NCBI GenBank assembly: GCA_045117315.1
Contig: JBGUNJ010000117.1
Coordinates: 1 to 48,125 of the forward strand
Source of the DNA: CAG-791 sp045117315
Lineage (GTDB): Bacteria; Bacillota; Clostridia; Lachnospirales; Lachnospiraceae
Length of the DNA stretch: 48,125 nucleotides
Reading direction: 5' to 3'
The number at the start of each line of letters is the position of its first letter. Position 1 is the stretch's first letter. Shown piece after piece: positions 7,101-15,000 of this stretch. The notes under the pieces were generated by a model. The model was given only the letters and a program-made list of their open reading frames with translations, was not told where the DNA came from and ran no database searches. The position numbers and the translations under genes were made by a program.

Positions 7101-9309
7101 TCTTTTCACGGCGCTTCTCCCGGTCAAATTCTTTGTGAAACTGCCGGCTTTTCTCCGCCAGATAGTCCTCGATCATCTGATGAAGGATCCTGAAATTTCC
7201 CTGCTCATCCCTGACCAGGAAACCCAGGCGCTTCCACAGGAGATCCAGGACAGCGATGCCGTACCACTCATCTGCGGTCTTTGCGCCGAATCGAAGGTCC
7301 GCCGTGTGCCCGATCCAGTCCGGATAGACCGTTGTGATCGTCCTTTTGGATAATTCCCCAAAGCATGCCTCGACGAGCGGCCGCAGTTCCCGGCCGGACA
7401 GAGCATGTTTTTTCTGACTTGCCAGGCCGGCGATTTCCGGAAGAAGATAGCGGACAGCCGCTTCACAGCCCATGGAAAAGCTGTTTTCCTGCGGCAGATT
7501 TCTTTTTTCTTTTTCCAGAATGGCCGCGAGATATTCTGTGATGAGCTGATCCCGGCTGTCGGGCCGGACCTGATGTTCCCTGCTCTGCACTGTCCTGATA
7601 TACATGGCCAGCAGCATGGGAAATGTCAGAAGATCAAAAACTTCCATGTTCTCGGGAGGAAGAATGCCTTCTCCGGACAGGATCCTTTTGACTTCTTCCT
7701 GTTCCAGACGGCAGAGGGTCAGCTTGCGGTAGCCGGCAAGGCCCGGATCGGTCCGGCTGGTAAGGATGATCTGTACCCCCGCAAGACCGGAAAACCTGCC
7801 GATCTCTTCAAGGAGCGGTCCGGTGTCTCCGGCGGCCTCATTGAGACCATCCAGAAGAAGCAGTGTCCGTCCCCTGACCGGACTGTCCAGAAGCTGCATC
7901 AGTTCCTTGCGGGCGCTCTCCATACTGTCAGTGTGAGGCTTGAATTTCAGGCTCTCCAGAAGCCTGTCGCAGATATAATTCTGTTCCTTATCCCTGTATC
8001 CGTACAGGGAAATATAGTAGACAACTGCCGAAGCGGGAGTGTAGCTCCTGCTTTGTCCGCAGGCAATGCGCAGCAGCGTCGTCGTCTTGCCCGTGCCGCC
8101 TCCCCCCAGAAGCAGGACGGGTGTGTGGGGTGAGCCGCCTCTCCCGAAAGGATGGAAGGGTGCGCTGCATGCCCCGGGAAGCAGGGGGATCTTTTCCCCC
8201 TCTTCCGACATGGCATAAAGGGGATAAATTCTTTTTTCATCCTGCAGATAGTCCAGAGCGGGATTTTCGCTCAGGGAACGCCTGATGCGGGCGCGGCCGG
8301 CTTCCCACAGAGCCCAGTGGGTAATGCCCCTGCCCAGGATCCTGTCTTCCAGTTCCGAGATGTCCGCGCGCAGCTGCTCCGCGTTTTGATATCTTCTGCG
8401 CGGTGTGATCTCAAGGCCCCGGCGCAGAATCCGGCGCAGCAGGGACAGGACTGTCTCCGGACAGTCCTTCAGAAAAGGGAATTCGGCGGGGTCAAGGCTG
8501 ACCGGGGAATTGCCTGTCATCTGCAGGGGAGTCAGCTTTCTGCCTGTCAGGCATACATAGAGCACGGCAGTCAGGGAGTACAGGTCTGTCCACTCCCCGA
8601 TCCTGGAGAATCTGCCCATCCGAACCTCAGGGGCTGTGAACCCCTCCTTTGTGCTGTAGTAGACAGATTTTTTCTGTTCAATCTCATCAATCGTGTGTAC
8701 ACTGTTGTAGTCGATCAGGGTGACGCGCTCTTTCTCTCCCTCTCCGATCAGCAGGATATTGTCCGGGCTGATGTCGAGGTGCAGATACCCGGCCTGATGG
8801 AAGGACTGCAGTACATCCAGCGCGCCCTTGATGATCCGGACCGTATGCAGAAGCAGTTTTGTGCCGGCGGCACTCCGGTCCTGCCAATGCGCCCTGCCCA
8901 GCTCCTCATACAAATTACGCCCTCCGGTATATCCCACCAGACTGTACAGCGTATTGTGATATTCATATGTGTTAATATTGGCATCCAGGTCCGCGGGGAT
9001 TTTTTCCAGAAGGCGGACATGGACTTCGTTTCCCCTCAGAAAGGTCATCCTGTTCAGGTCATAGACAGGATCCGCCGCGCTTTCAATATGGATGTCCCCG
9101 TCAGGATTTCTCCATATTCCTCCTTCCCGGTCATAGGGAAAAAGCTCCCGGATCAGGACTCTGTGAGAAAGAGAAGGATTCTGATGGTCTCTGTAATGCC
9201 CGACATAGGCGATGACATTGGACCCCCGCCCGACCGAATGGTCAATGGTACATTCCATGCCGGGAAATAACAGCCTGTCATTTTTCTGCAGTTCGATTCG
9301 TTTATCCAT
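4156..9309 (-). CDS. Ser/Thr kinase - NACHT-like NTPase - beta-propeller membrane protein
   Basis: 1,717 residues. Residues 1-320 are a protein kinase fold: glycine loop GRGS (27-30), catalytic HLDISPDN (D179, N184), IDYN in place of DFG (D200), APE at 226-228. The VAIK lysine position reads VLIRE, so Arg54 replaces the usual Lys. Residues about 395-530 are a STAND/NACHT-type NTPase with Walker A GGGGTGKTT (402-410), Walker B LLLLDGLNEA (483-492) and ILTSRTD sensor (515-521). A transmembrane helix lies at about 740-761, followed by a coiled segment and about 950 residues of WD40/PQQ-like beta-propeller repeats. A Lys/Glu-rich insert sits near 955-975. The architecture is that of a bacterial NLR-like sensor: propeller senses, NTPase oligomerises, kinase signals. 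The start has CAGGAG six bases upstream. It leads a minus-strand series with two WYL regulators. Function unproven. Confidence 0.8.
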   Translation of the reverse strand: MDKRIELQKNDRLLFPGMECTIDHSVGRGSNVIAYVGHYRDHQNPSLSHRVLIRELFPYDREGGIWRNPDGDIHIESAADPVYDLNRMTFLRGNEVHVRLLEKIPADLDANINTYEYHNTLYSLVGYTGGRNLYEELGRAHWQDRSAAGTKLLLHTVRIIKGALDVLQSFHQAGYLHLDISPDNILLIGEGEKERVTLIDYNSVHTIDEIEQKKSVYYSTKEGFTAPEVRMGRFSRIGEWTDLYSLTAVLYVCLTGRKLTPLQMTGNSPVSLDPAEFPFLKDCPETVLSLLRRILRRGLEITPRRRYQNAEQLRADISELEDRILGRGITHWALWEAGRARIRRSLSENPALDYLQDEKRIYPLYAMSEEGEKIPLLPGACSAPFHPFGRGGSPHTPVLLLGGGGTGKTTTLLRIACGQSRSYTPASAVVYYISLYGYRDKEQNYICDRLLESLKFKPHTDSMESARKELMQLLDSPVRGRTLLLLDGLNEAAGDTGPLLEEIGRFSGLAGVQIILTSRTDPGLAGYRKLTLCRLEQEEVKRILSGEGILPPENMEVFDLLTFPMLLAMYIRTVQSREHQVRPDSRDQLITEYLAAILEKEKRNLPQENSFSMGCEAAVRYLLPEIAGLASQKKHALSGRELRPLVEACFGELSKRTITTVYPDWIGHTADLRFGAKTADEWYGIAVLDLLWKRLGFLVRDEQGNFRILHQMIEDYLAEKSRQFHKEFDREKRREKTLRGFFLLCAGIFLVSAIVGYTAFMNAQLAARRREIIQKDTETLVSMSETALEQGKRYEAKEAAMQALPAEDPDRPVTTKAQHALASSLLAYQAPEYRQISSIELPAELKQTAVSESGKYLAVIDKLDVLRCYDGNKGTVLWEKTDTVESSTGSLYVLEDAGGILVVGADHLALYSLRDGSIKWKKNCEIKNLYLDGENLLALEEYKEEKEDKENKEGKDDKEKWLFHTFRTATGEETAPAVSFAPGWGDEYLNIPGTGGFVQYSDSLTCFINYRVYENNDAPAAFLDWINTATGECVRSVALPIGEGEVSSFYNLNTSGINMKYIAPDRKTWEKGGLFICMACPRPLKNPELIFGFVEDGSDSFKYSGRIETDFFNLPETEPRIPPMKVPFVQELSNGRIMILYGGNEIDIDGKDGREFVRKLPFINENYMYTGQIFPGCDVIACRFQEDPFRLFVLYNDGTTESSTRAGGTIRMPDTGIAKTSAAGMFNAYGLCSSPDAGSTMADGFEKYGAAFCLVPSSDQRKIFVAQCAGDRNGETMSDTSFDSDCFPGSHLEPTGKKMLWHEVLDSRADIKFDDLTGQNLFLFPEQGILVTLGEIGEMFLTEDAAYSVSISDLRDLSVSKKYYFSFPDEYSEICGISEDGKTLYFKDFSLDLESGERTEYAGKGAVPDDSDPVFNPGDDAYSGDEAGQIIFSEKQFICEDSEQLYSLKDGKWELENEDGWDGENLHWMFDEKIHAVNFLHEGGNILANRVLGRYPNMDHYFSQHDIVAGDNGLLFVRCTGREKGDDDLTDVEYFMVYSLETEQWTRIDIPAPYQGSIMPYPAKSSKWFAVGCGDNVLRIYDLEKGEFIRQCSGKVYSADIQNMEFVMEDRYLAVWGKNDVSVFDTSTGDRLFYRKAGTNTIVDDTLSLKVYEDGEDLYFTGKTGFCLDTEEWEIRYDIPWLAAVTDDWIFTQEGTVITRYPQYTLQDLIQAGREEE

Positions 9310-9341
9310 AATATGCTCCTGAAAATCTCGTGCGTATTTGA

Positions 9342-9350
9342 ATTATATCA
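9342..9350 (-). promoter_or_regulatory. Extended -10 promoter of the kinase gene
   Basis: On the minus strand TGATATAAT is a perfect TGnTATAAT extended -10, about 33-41 bases upstream of the start codon at 9309. There is no recognisable -35, as is common for extended -10 promoters. Confidence 0.55.
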
Positions 9351-9377
9351 CGTAACAAGGCGGAGAGGGCATGCAAC

Positions 9378-9545
9378 TCTTTACACCGGTCTGGCACGGT
9401 CTGCCATAAATGTCAGGACTTGCCGTCTTCTGAACAGACCTGCCATTACTGATCGGACTTGGCGGCCTCTGAACAGGCTTGCCATGACCTGCCCGGCCGA
9501 CCTCCGGCATGACTTGCACGCGTCTCCCTCTGCCGTGACCTGCCC
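9378..9545. repeat. Degenerate ~40-bp tandem repeats upstream of the kinase gene
   Basis: About three to four diverged copies of a unit running GGACTTGCCGTCTTCTGAAC then AGACCTGCCAT. No gene is visible in 9360-9590. The repeats resemble the other short intergenic arrays in this window but are more decayed. Confidence 0.4.
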
Positions 9546-9591
9546 GCATTCCCCGCGAGGAGAATTATTTCATTTCACGTGCCTGGTCATT

Positions 9592-9664
9592 AAAAAGAAA
9601 AAAGGCCCTCTCAAGAACAGTGTTTTTTTCTCCTGACGACACTATACCTGAAAGGGTCTTTATT
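9592..9664 (-). terminator. Probable terminator of the Uma2-family gene
   Basis: On the minus strand AAAGACCCTTTC pairs with GAGAGGGCCTTT (one A-C mismatch, one G-U) around a loop that holds an AGTGT/ACACT hairpin, and is followed by CTTTTTTCTTTTT. It lies about 80 nt downstream of the Uma2-family stop codon. Confidence 0.6.
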
Positions 9665-9745
9665 TTTTGAAATTTGATTCCGGTGATGCAGGCAATTTCA
9701 TCTTTGCAGCAGCCTGCCCGCTGATTATTCGTTGTTACATTTATT

Positions 9746-10387
9746 TCACACCACATCCGACAGACGAATCTTGAGATCCGGGAAAACGTGGCAGGGTATG
9801 CTCTCATCAAATGCATAGAAGGATGCATCCTCTCCTGTCTCAAAGACATAGACGATGACAGTCCTGTTCTCAGGATTGATGATCCAGTATTCACGGACCC
9901 CTGCCTCCCGATATAAAAATAGTTTTTTCCCCAGATCCCTCCTTCTCGTTGAAGGCGATGTAACTTCTACGATCCAGTCCGGCGCCCCGTGGCAGCCCTT
10001 TTTGCCGAGTTTGCTCCTGTCACACACAACTGTGAGATCCGGTTCCAGTACTTTGGAATCATCCCCGCTGATATAGACATCAAAAGGCGGGATATAAACC
10101 TTGCACCGCCCTCCCTTTGAACGAATATGGTTCGCAACTGCAATATGCATTTCCCCCGTGATTTCCTGGTGCAGTGTCGATGGGGCTTCCAGATAAATCA
10201 GTTTCCCGTCTACAAGTTCTGCCCGCAGCCCCTCCGGAAGGTTCCGAAAATCCTCTATGGAATACTCCATATCCGGATCCGGCCCCTTTGTCAGAAGCTC
10301 CTTCCTGAAAAAAGCTTCAGCCGCAGTCTCACAGGCTATTGCCTCCATGTCCGGGCATTCTCTCCTGACTAATTCCCTATAATCCAA
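9746..10387 (-). CDS. Uma2 family PD-(D/E)xK endonuclease-like protein
   Basis: 213 residues, the usual size for Uma2/DUF820 proteins, which carry a restriction-endonuclease-like fold and are abundant in some bacteria, often near mobile DNA. Visible marks are the opening YSIEDFRNLPEGLRAELVDGKLIYL, the EPDLTVVCD strand (E115, D117), PDWIVEVTSPST (E141, S144) and KLFLYREAGVREYWIINPE (K155). These fit the nuclease core D...ExK-like arrangement. The start is TTG at 10387-10385: GGAGG lies six bases upstream and no ATG is near. No partner gene is adjacent; a large adhesin gene lies upstream on the same strand, beyond a 540-nt gap. Cellular role unknown. Confidence 0.85.
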   Translation of the reverse strand: MDYRELVRRECPDMEAIACETAAEAFFRKELLTKGPDPDMEYSIEDFRNLPEGLRAELVDGKLIYLEAPSTLHQEITGEMHIAVANHIRSKGGRCKVYIPPFDVYISGDDSKVLEPDLTVVCDRSKLGKKGCHGAPDWIVEVTSPSTRRRDLGKKLFLYREAGVREYWIINPENRTVIVYVFETGEDASFYAFDESIPCHVFPDLKIRLSDVV

Positions 10388-10603
10388 TTTGTCCTCCGTT
10401 CTGCTTTCCGACAGTTCTTACCTAGTCCGTGCTTAGTTCCTTTTCACTGTAAAAGTCCTGTCAAAAATCTATACATCATCCTTCCAAAAATCCCATTCCG
10501 CAAAGCAATGGTTTTCCAGTTCTAATGATATACCCCTGTCTCTTGAAAATCCAACTTCACTTTTCCACACCCCCTGTGGAAAACCGCGTGAACTGCGTTA
10601 AAT

Positions 10604-10633
10604 TTGACATCAAAAAAATGCATAAATTATAGG
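10604..10633 (+). promoter_or_regulatory. Orphan plus-strand promoter-like site
   Basis: TTGACA (10604-10609) and TATAGG (10628-10633) are 18 bases apart on the plus strand, facing about 150 bases with no convincing gene and ending at the strong hairpin 10785-10824. It could drive a small RNA. The rest of 10388-10900 holds no gene I can support. Confidence 0.3.
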
Positions 10634-10784
10634 TTCTGAGACTTTTCAACAAAAAATAATTTCTTATTTCGTCATAATGCCGAAAATGCATGCGAGACCG
10701 CAGTTCTCCCGTCAAACAGCCTTTTTGCCGTATTTTCCGCTTTTTGATCCAACAGTACAAAGAATTCCCTTCCACACACAGCAA

Positions 10785-10824
10785 AGCCGGAATATTGCGG
10801 TCAATTCACCGCATTATTCCGGCT
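10785..10824. terminator. Strong bidirectional hairpin
   Basis: AGCCGGAATA (10785-10794) pairs with TATTCCGGCT (10815-10824), enclosing TGCGGT/ACCGCA with a CAATTC loop: 16 bp with one T-T mismatch. T-runs are poor on both sides. It lies 110 nt downstream of the adhesin stop codon on the minus strand and also downstream of the orphan plus-strand promoter. Confidence 0.55.
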
Positions 10825-10896
10825 CTTATTAGTGCTTTATCTTTCAAACTGCAGGGATGTCCTCATGCCGTCTTTGCCGCAATGTATCTCAGGGAA

Positions 10897-10930
10897 GATC
10901 TTCTGATCTTCTGATTTTCTGATCTTCTGC
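10897..10930 (-). repeat. Short tandem repeats directly after an adhesin stop codon
   Basis: Four near-copies of CAGAAGATCA/CAGAAAATCA (minus strand) start four bases after the stop codon of the adhesin reading frame. Unit length is about 10 bases. Confidence 0.7.
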
Positions 10931-10933
10931 TGC

Positions 10934-12062
10934 TTATGCCCGCAGCAGTTTCCGCATTACTCCGGCAGCAGCCAGGAGCAGCAGTCCGGAAAGGGTAAAG
11001 ATTCCGGTTCCGGGGCCGCCGGTGTGAGGCAGCTCCACTCCTGAAGAATTCAGGATCCTGACCGTCCACACGCCGGTGTCCTGATCTCTTTCGATATAGG
11101 GATAGGATATTTCCGTCCCGTTTATGGCCGCGGTCACTGTGATGCCGGTTTCCTTCACCTGAATCTGTACGACAGCCGGTCCTTCGAGAGGGAGATAGCC
11201 CTCCGGCTGGGAGGTCTCGGTCAGTGTGACGGTTCCGGGCGGTATGGCATTGTTTTCGTAGATCAGGGCGTCGTCGCCCGGTGAAGATGCCGCGGAGACC
11301 TGTCCGGTCAGCCCGGTCATCTGTCCGCCGGGAATTTCAAAGCTGATATCAAATCCGGCCCCTTCCAGGGGCTGCATCATCTGATCGACCTTGACGATTC
11401 TGAGCGGAACTGTCAATGATCCGTTGGGGATCGTCATGGTATAGACCAGGGTGCCGTCCTCATAGGAGGCATCTCCCGAAGTAACAGTGGATTCCAGCGT
11501 TACATTGCCACTCTGGCTGAGCAGTGACACCTGGCCGGTTCTGCTGACCGAGAAGCGGATATCCTCTGTCAGCTTTGCGTATTTACCCGGATCCGGACTC
11601 TCCTTTTCCTCCAGGTAGAAAGTGCCTGCGGGCAGAGTCTCATTGATTTGAGGCACCAGACCGGTCCCTTCCGCCGAAACAAGGTCGGCAAAACCGTCCA
11701 TGGGATTATCATCTTTTTCAATCAGATGTCCGTCCGTCTTTTCTCCATACAAGGCAAAATGTGCTCCTCCCAGGCCCTGTCCAGTCGCTGCATCTATCTT
11801 GACTACCTGTAAGACCATGGGTCTGTTCTTTACTATGATCGTTCCCAATTTCCCGTTGGCCGGGGTATCCAGAGTATAATACTCAGAATCTCCCTCGAGG
11901 ATGGTCAGCTTTTCATTGTGCCCGATCTGGAATCTCATGGAGCCGGGCATGGCGGCATAGCCCTCGGGCGCAGCAATTTCTGTAAGGGTGTACTCCTCGT
12001 CCACATTCAGATAGGCAGTGGTAATGATTCCGTCCGCATCAGATTCAAAGGCTTTACCGCTG
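10934..12062 (-). CDS. C-terminal fragment of LPxTG adhesin 1 (SpaA/Cna-B modules and sorting signal)
   Basis: This frame is open from about 12062, with residues GSLISGKAFESDADG continuing the protein whose upstream frame ends at 12064. It holds three SpaA/Cna-B-type beta-sandwich modules, recognisable by EYTLTEIAAPEGYA, TFYLEEKESPDPGKYAKL and TVTLTETSQPEGYL signatures; such modules often make intramolecular isopeptide bonds. It ends GVELPHTGGPGTG, a hydrophobic stretch and RKLLRA: a sortase sorting signal with LPHTG. The first ATG is not reached until codon 12004, well inside the first module, and has no ribosome binding site, so this is the displaced C-terminus of the adjacent frame, not a separate gene. 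Confidence 0.85.
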
Positions 12063-12063
12063 A

Positions 12064-15000
12064 TCAGGCTGCCTTCTCCGTCTCTGTCAGGTCTGCAAAG
12101 CTGGCTTTTTCCAGAGATAGAAACATCTGCCTGTCAGGGTCATACCGGCAGTAATTTCCTTCAGCGTCCCTGACACAATATTCCTGAAGACTGGCTCTGC
12201 GCAGTTCATCATCATTCTCACTGCCAAGGCTCAGACGGAAATTGAACCCTGCGTCATCATCCTCGACAGGGGTTGTACCGTCAGGTTCGAAAAGCTTCTT
12301 GGAAATCGTCAGGGTGCGGATCGCATTCTCATTGACATGATTGTCAAATGAAACATGGCGCCGGTTTTCCATGGTGTCATAGGCTGTAGAATAGTCTTTC
12401 CGGTTTGTGTCCGCAGAAGCCTGTCCTGTCACTTCCTCTTCATTGACAGATACTCTGTCATAGACCTGCGTATTGAGACCGCATTCCACGATTCTGTAAC
12501 CGACTGCGTCCTCCGGCAGGGTAATCGCCGCTGTATCCTCCGCCCCCAGGAAAAATACATCACTGTATTGACTTGTCCCTCCCGGCACCCTGTAGGAAGG
12601 GCTGTAGGGGACCGGTGTGCTGGAGTTCTGATAGGTGACATTGTATTTGCCGTCGGTCCGGGGTCCCAGCTGGTATTCATCTCCGTCCTCTTCCATCTTG
12701 TAAAAAATCTGAAAAGGATACTCCGCCAGCTTATAATCTTTTTTGTCCGTTCCGGAGAGTTTTTTATTGAGCAGTATCTGGTCCGGTTTGACAGCCGCCA
12801 GGTTAAAACGCATATACAGATTGGACGCACCGCCTCCGCGCTCCATGAAAAAGATCCGCATTGTATGGGATGTATAATCCTTGAATACGTGCTGCCCGTG
12901 TTCATTGACCGTAAAGATTTCATCCAGGTACTGTGTGACAGCAGGATCGTCTTCGCTCAGATTATTGCGGTCGGCATAATTCTTCCGGAAAATCGTGTAC
13001 AGGGTAGTCGGCTGGCCGTTGATCACCGCTTCACCGGTGCTGTAATTCACTTTTCCCCCCAGGGCCCCGTGAATGCCTCCCAGGTTGATCACCAGTTCTC
13101 CGTCTACATACAGCCAGAAATCGTCATCGCCCGTGAATTCATAGATGATATCATGCCCCCACGCGTCCTTGCCGTTAGGCGTCTGCACAAAAGAGGCCTC
13201 CAGTTCCAGACCAAAGTAATGATCCGGATTATTGATCCTGTAGAGCCTCTCATATTTACGGGGGTCATCGTCAGGCAGCGGCTGCTGCTCCGCGTTATAG
13301 AGATTCTCCCCGTTGTCTCTTGCGTAGACACCGGGAGTCAGATCGTTGTAGGGCATGAACTGGCCGTGTTTCAGAGAGGGTTTCTGCTGTTGGTCTATTG
13401 TTCCCAGCTGCTGGTAGACCTTAAATGTGAGGTCATTCTGAAGCGAGGTGAAGTTCTGCGTGCTGTCGAATTCATAATACCCCGTCCCTTTGTAGATATC
13501 CGCGATGAAAAGGTGATTGACCTCTTCCGCTTCCGCATACAGGTCTGCCAGAGATCTCCCTGTAGTGGTACTGACAGGATATCCCTGATCATCCAGCCTT
13601 GTGGAAACCAGATTCTGCACCTGATCTTTGATATATTTCGATACTCCCATCACATCATGCTGTTCTTGTGATGTAGTACAGCCATCACCCTTGATTATGT
13701 CTCCGGCCTTGTTGCCGAAATCCACAATCTTCATGGTGATGCCGTTCTCAGTATGGTCCACCGTCGCCACCTCAGTCAGTTCGTCCTGTTCCTCCTCTTC
13801 CTGCATGATAGCAAAATAGAAGTCCTCCGCCTGCGCCATAGGACAGGAGACGATCCTGCCGTCTTCGGACTTCAGCCCCGCATAAGTATAATAGGGATCA
13901 TCCCAGGCAATAATCGAAGTGTAATAATCTCCGTACCTCCTGCCATTTAAGTTGACGCTGGCCGGTTCATCAGAGAGGCTCTGCCCATCCTTAATACCGG
14001 GGAAAAGATATTTTTCCGAATAGGGATTATACAGCTGGTAATAATAGTTGGGTGTCGTTGTTCCCTCGTAGTAGCCTTCCGTAAAAGTCCATAAGAGCTT
14101 ATTGAGTTTTGTACCGACCCACTCAATGGAGTCACCGCTCTCGTAACAGGGCACCAGGCCGCCGTCCTGGTCTATGGCATAATATTCATATCTCTTGTCG
14201 ATGTCGTTCCACACCCGCTTATAAATGAGGATCTGGGCTCCGTCTTTCACTTTCTCGGTATCGGAGACGCTGACTTTGACTGCCGAACGGATCACGAAAT
14301 CCTCATCCGTGAGGCTGGACTTTTCCACCAGGTGCAGCCATTCCTTTGCATTTCCGGAATCTGCCGCCTTAAAGCCGTTTGTGCCCTCAAAAGAGACTGC
14401 ACCTCCGGTACATGAAAGGCGGAGTTTCCCCTGATTGGCTCCGGTCCCCGATGTCACATGGATTGCGGACGCATCCGCCTCATCCACAAGCGAAAGGCCG
14501 CTTGCCGTAATCTTCAGATATTTTGTCTCCCCGTCTACAGTTGCGGAGAGTGTATACAGTCCCCCCTCGACCGCATGGAAAGTCCACATGGAAATATCGG
14601 TGTTCTGGGCGATGTACATCTTCTCTTCGCGGTCCTGGGGGTCAGTCCTGACAATAGCCGGCTGGGCAGTGAGGGCGGTATTGTTTTTGGCGGCAGCCAT
14701 CATGGCCTGGCCCTTGAGGCCATCGCTGTAATTCATAAGGCCATAGGTTTTTCCGTCAAGTCCCAGCGGATCCTCCGGTAACTCCGTGGAGGACACGTAG
14801 GTCAGAGTGACACGGCTGTTATCATTATTGTTATTGTCCGTATAGAACCGGATTCCGATTCCGCCTTTGGAGTACTGCAGCCACTTGTTCTGGTCGTTCA
14901 TTTTCAGATAAAACAGCCTGTCGGCTGCCATGGACACGTCGAAGGCCGTTCCGTCCGAATCGGCCAGTCCGGCCAGATTTCCGTTTGTATTTTTGATATA

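Noticed and set aside
12055..12085. Programmed ribosomal frameshift in adhesin 1
   Set aside because: No slippery heptamer or following pseudoknot is visible; a lost GACA unit explains the break.
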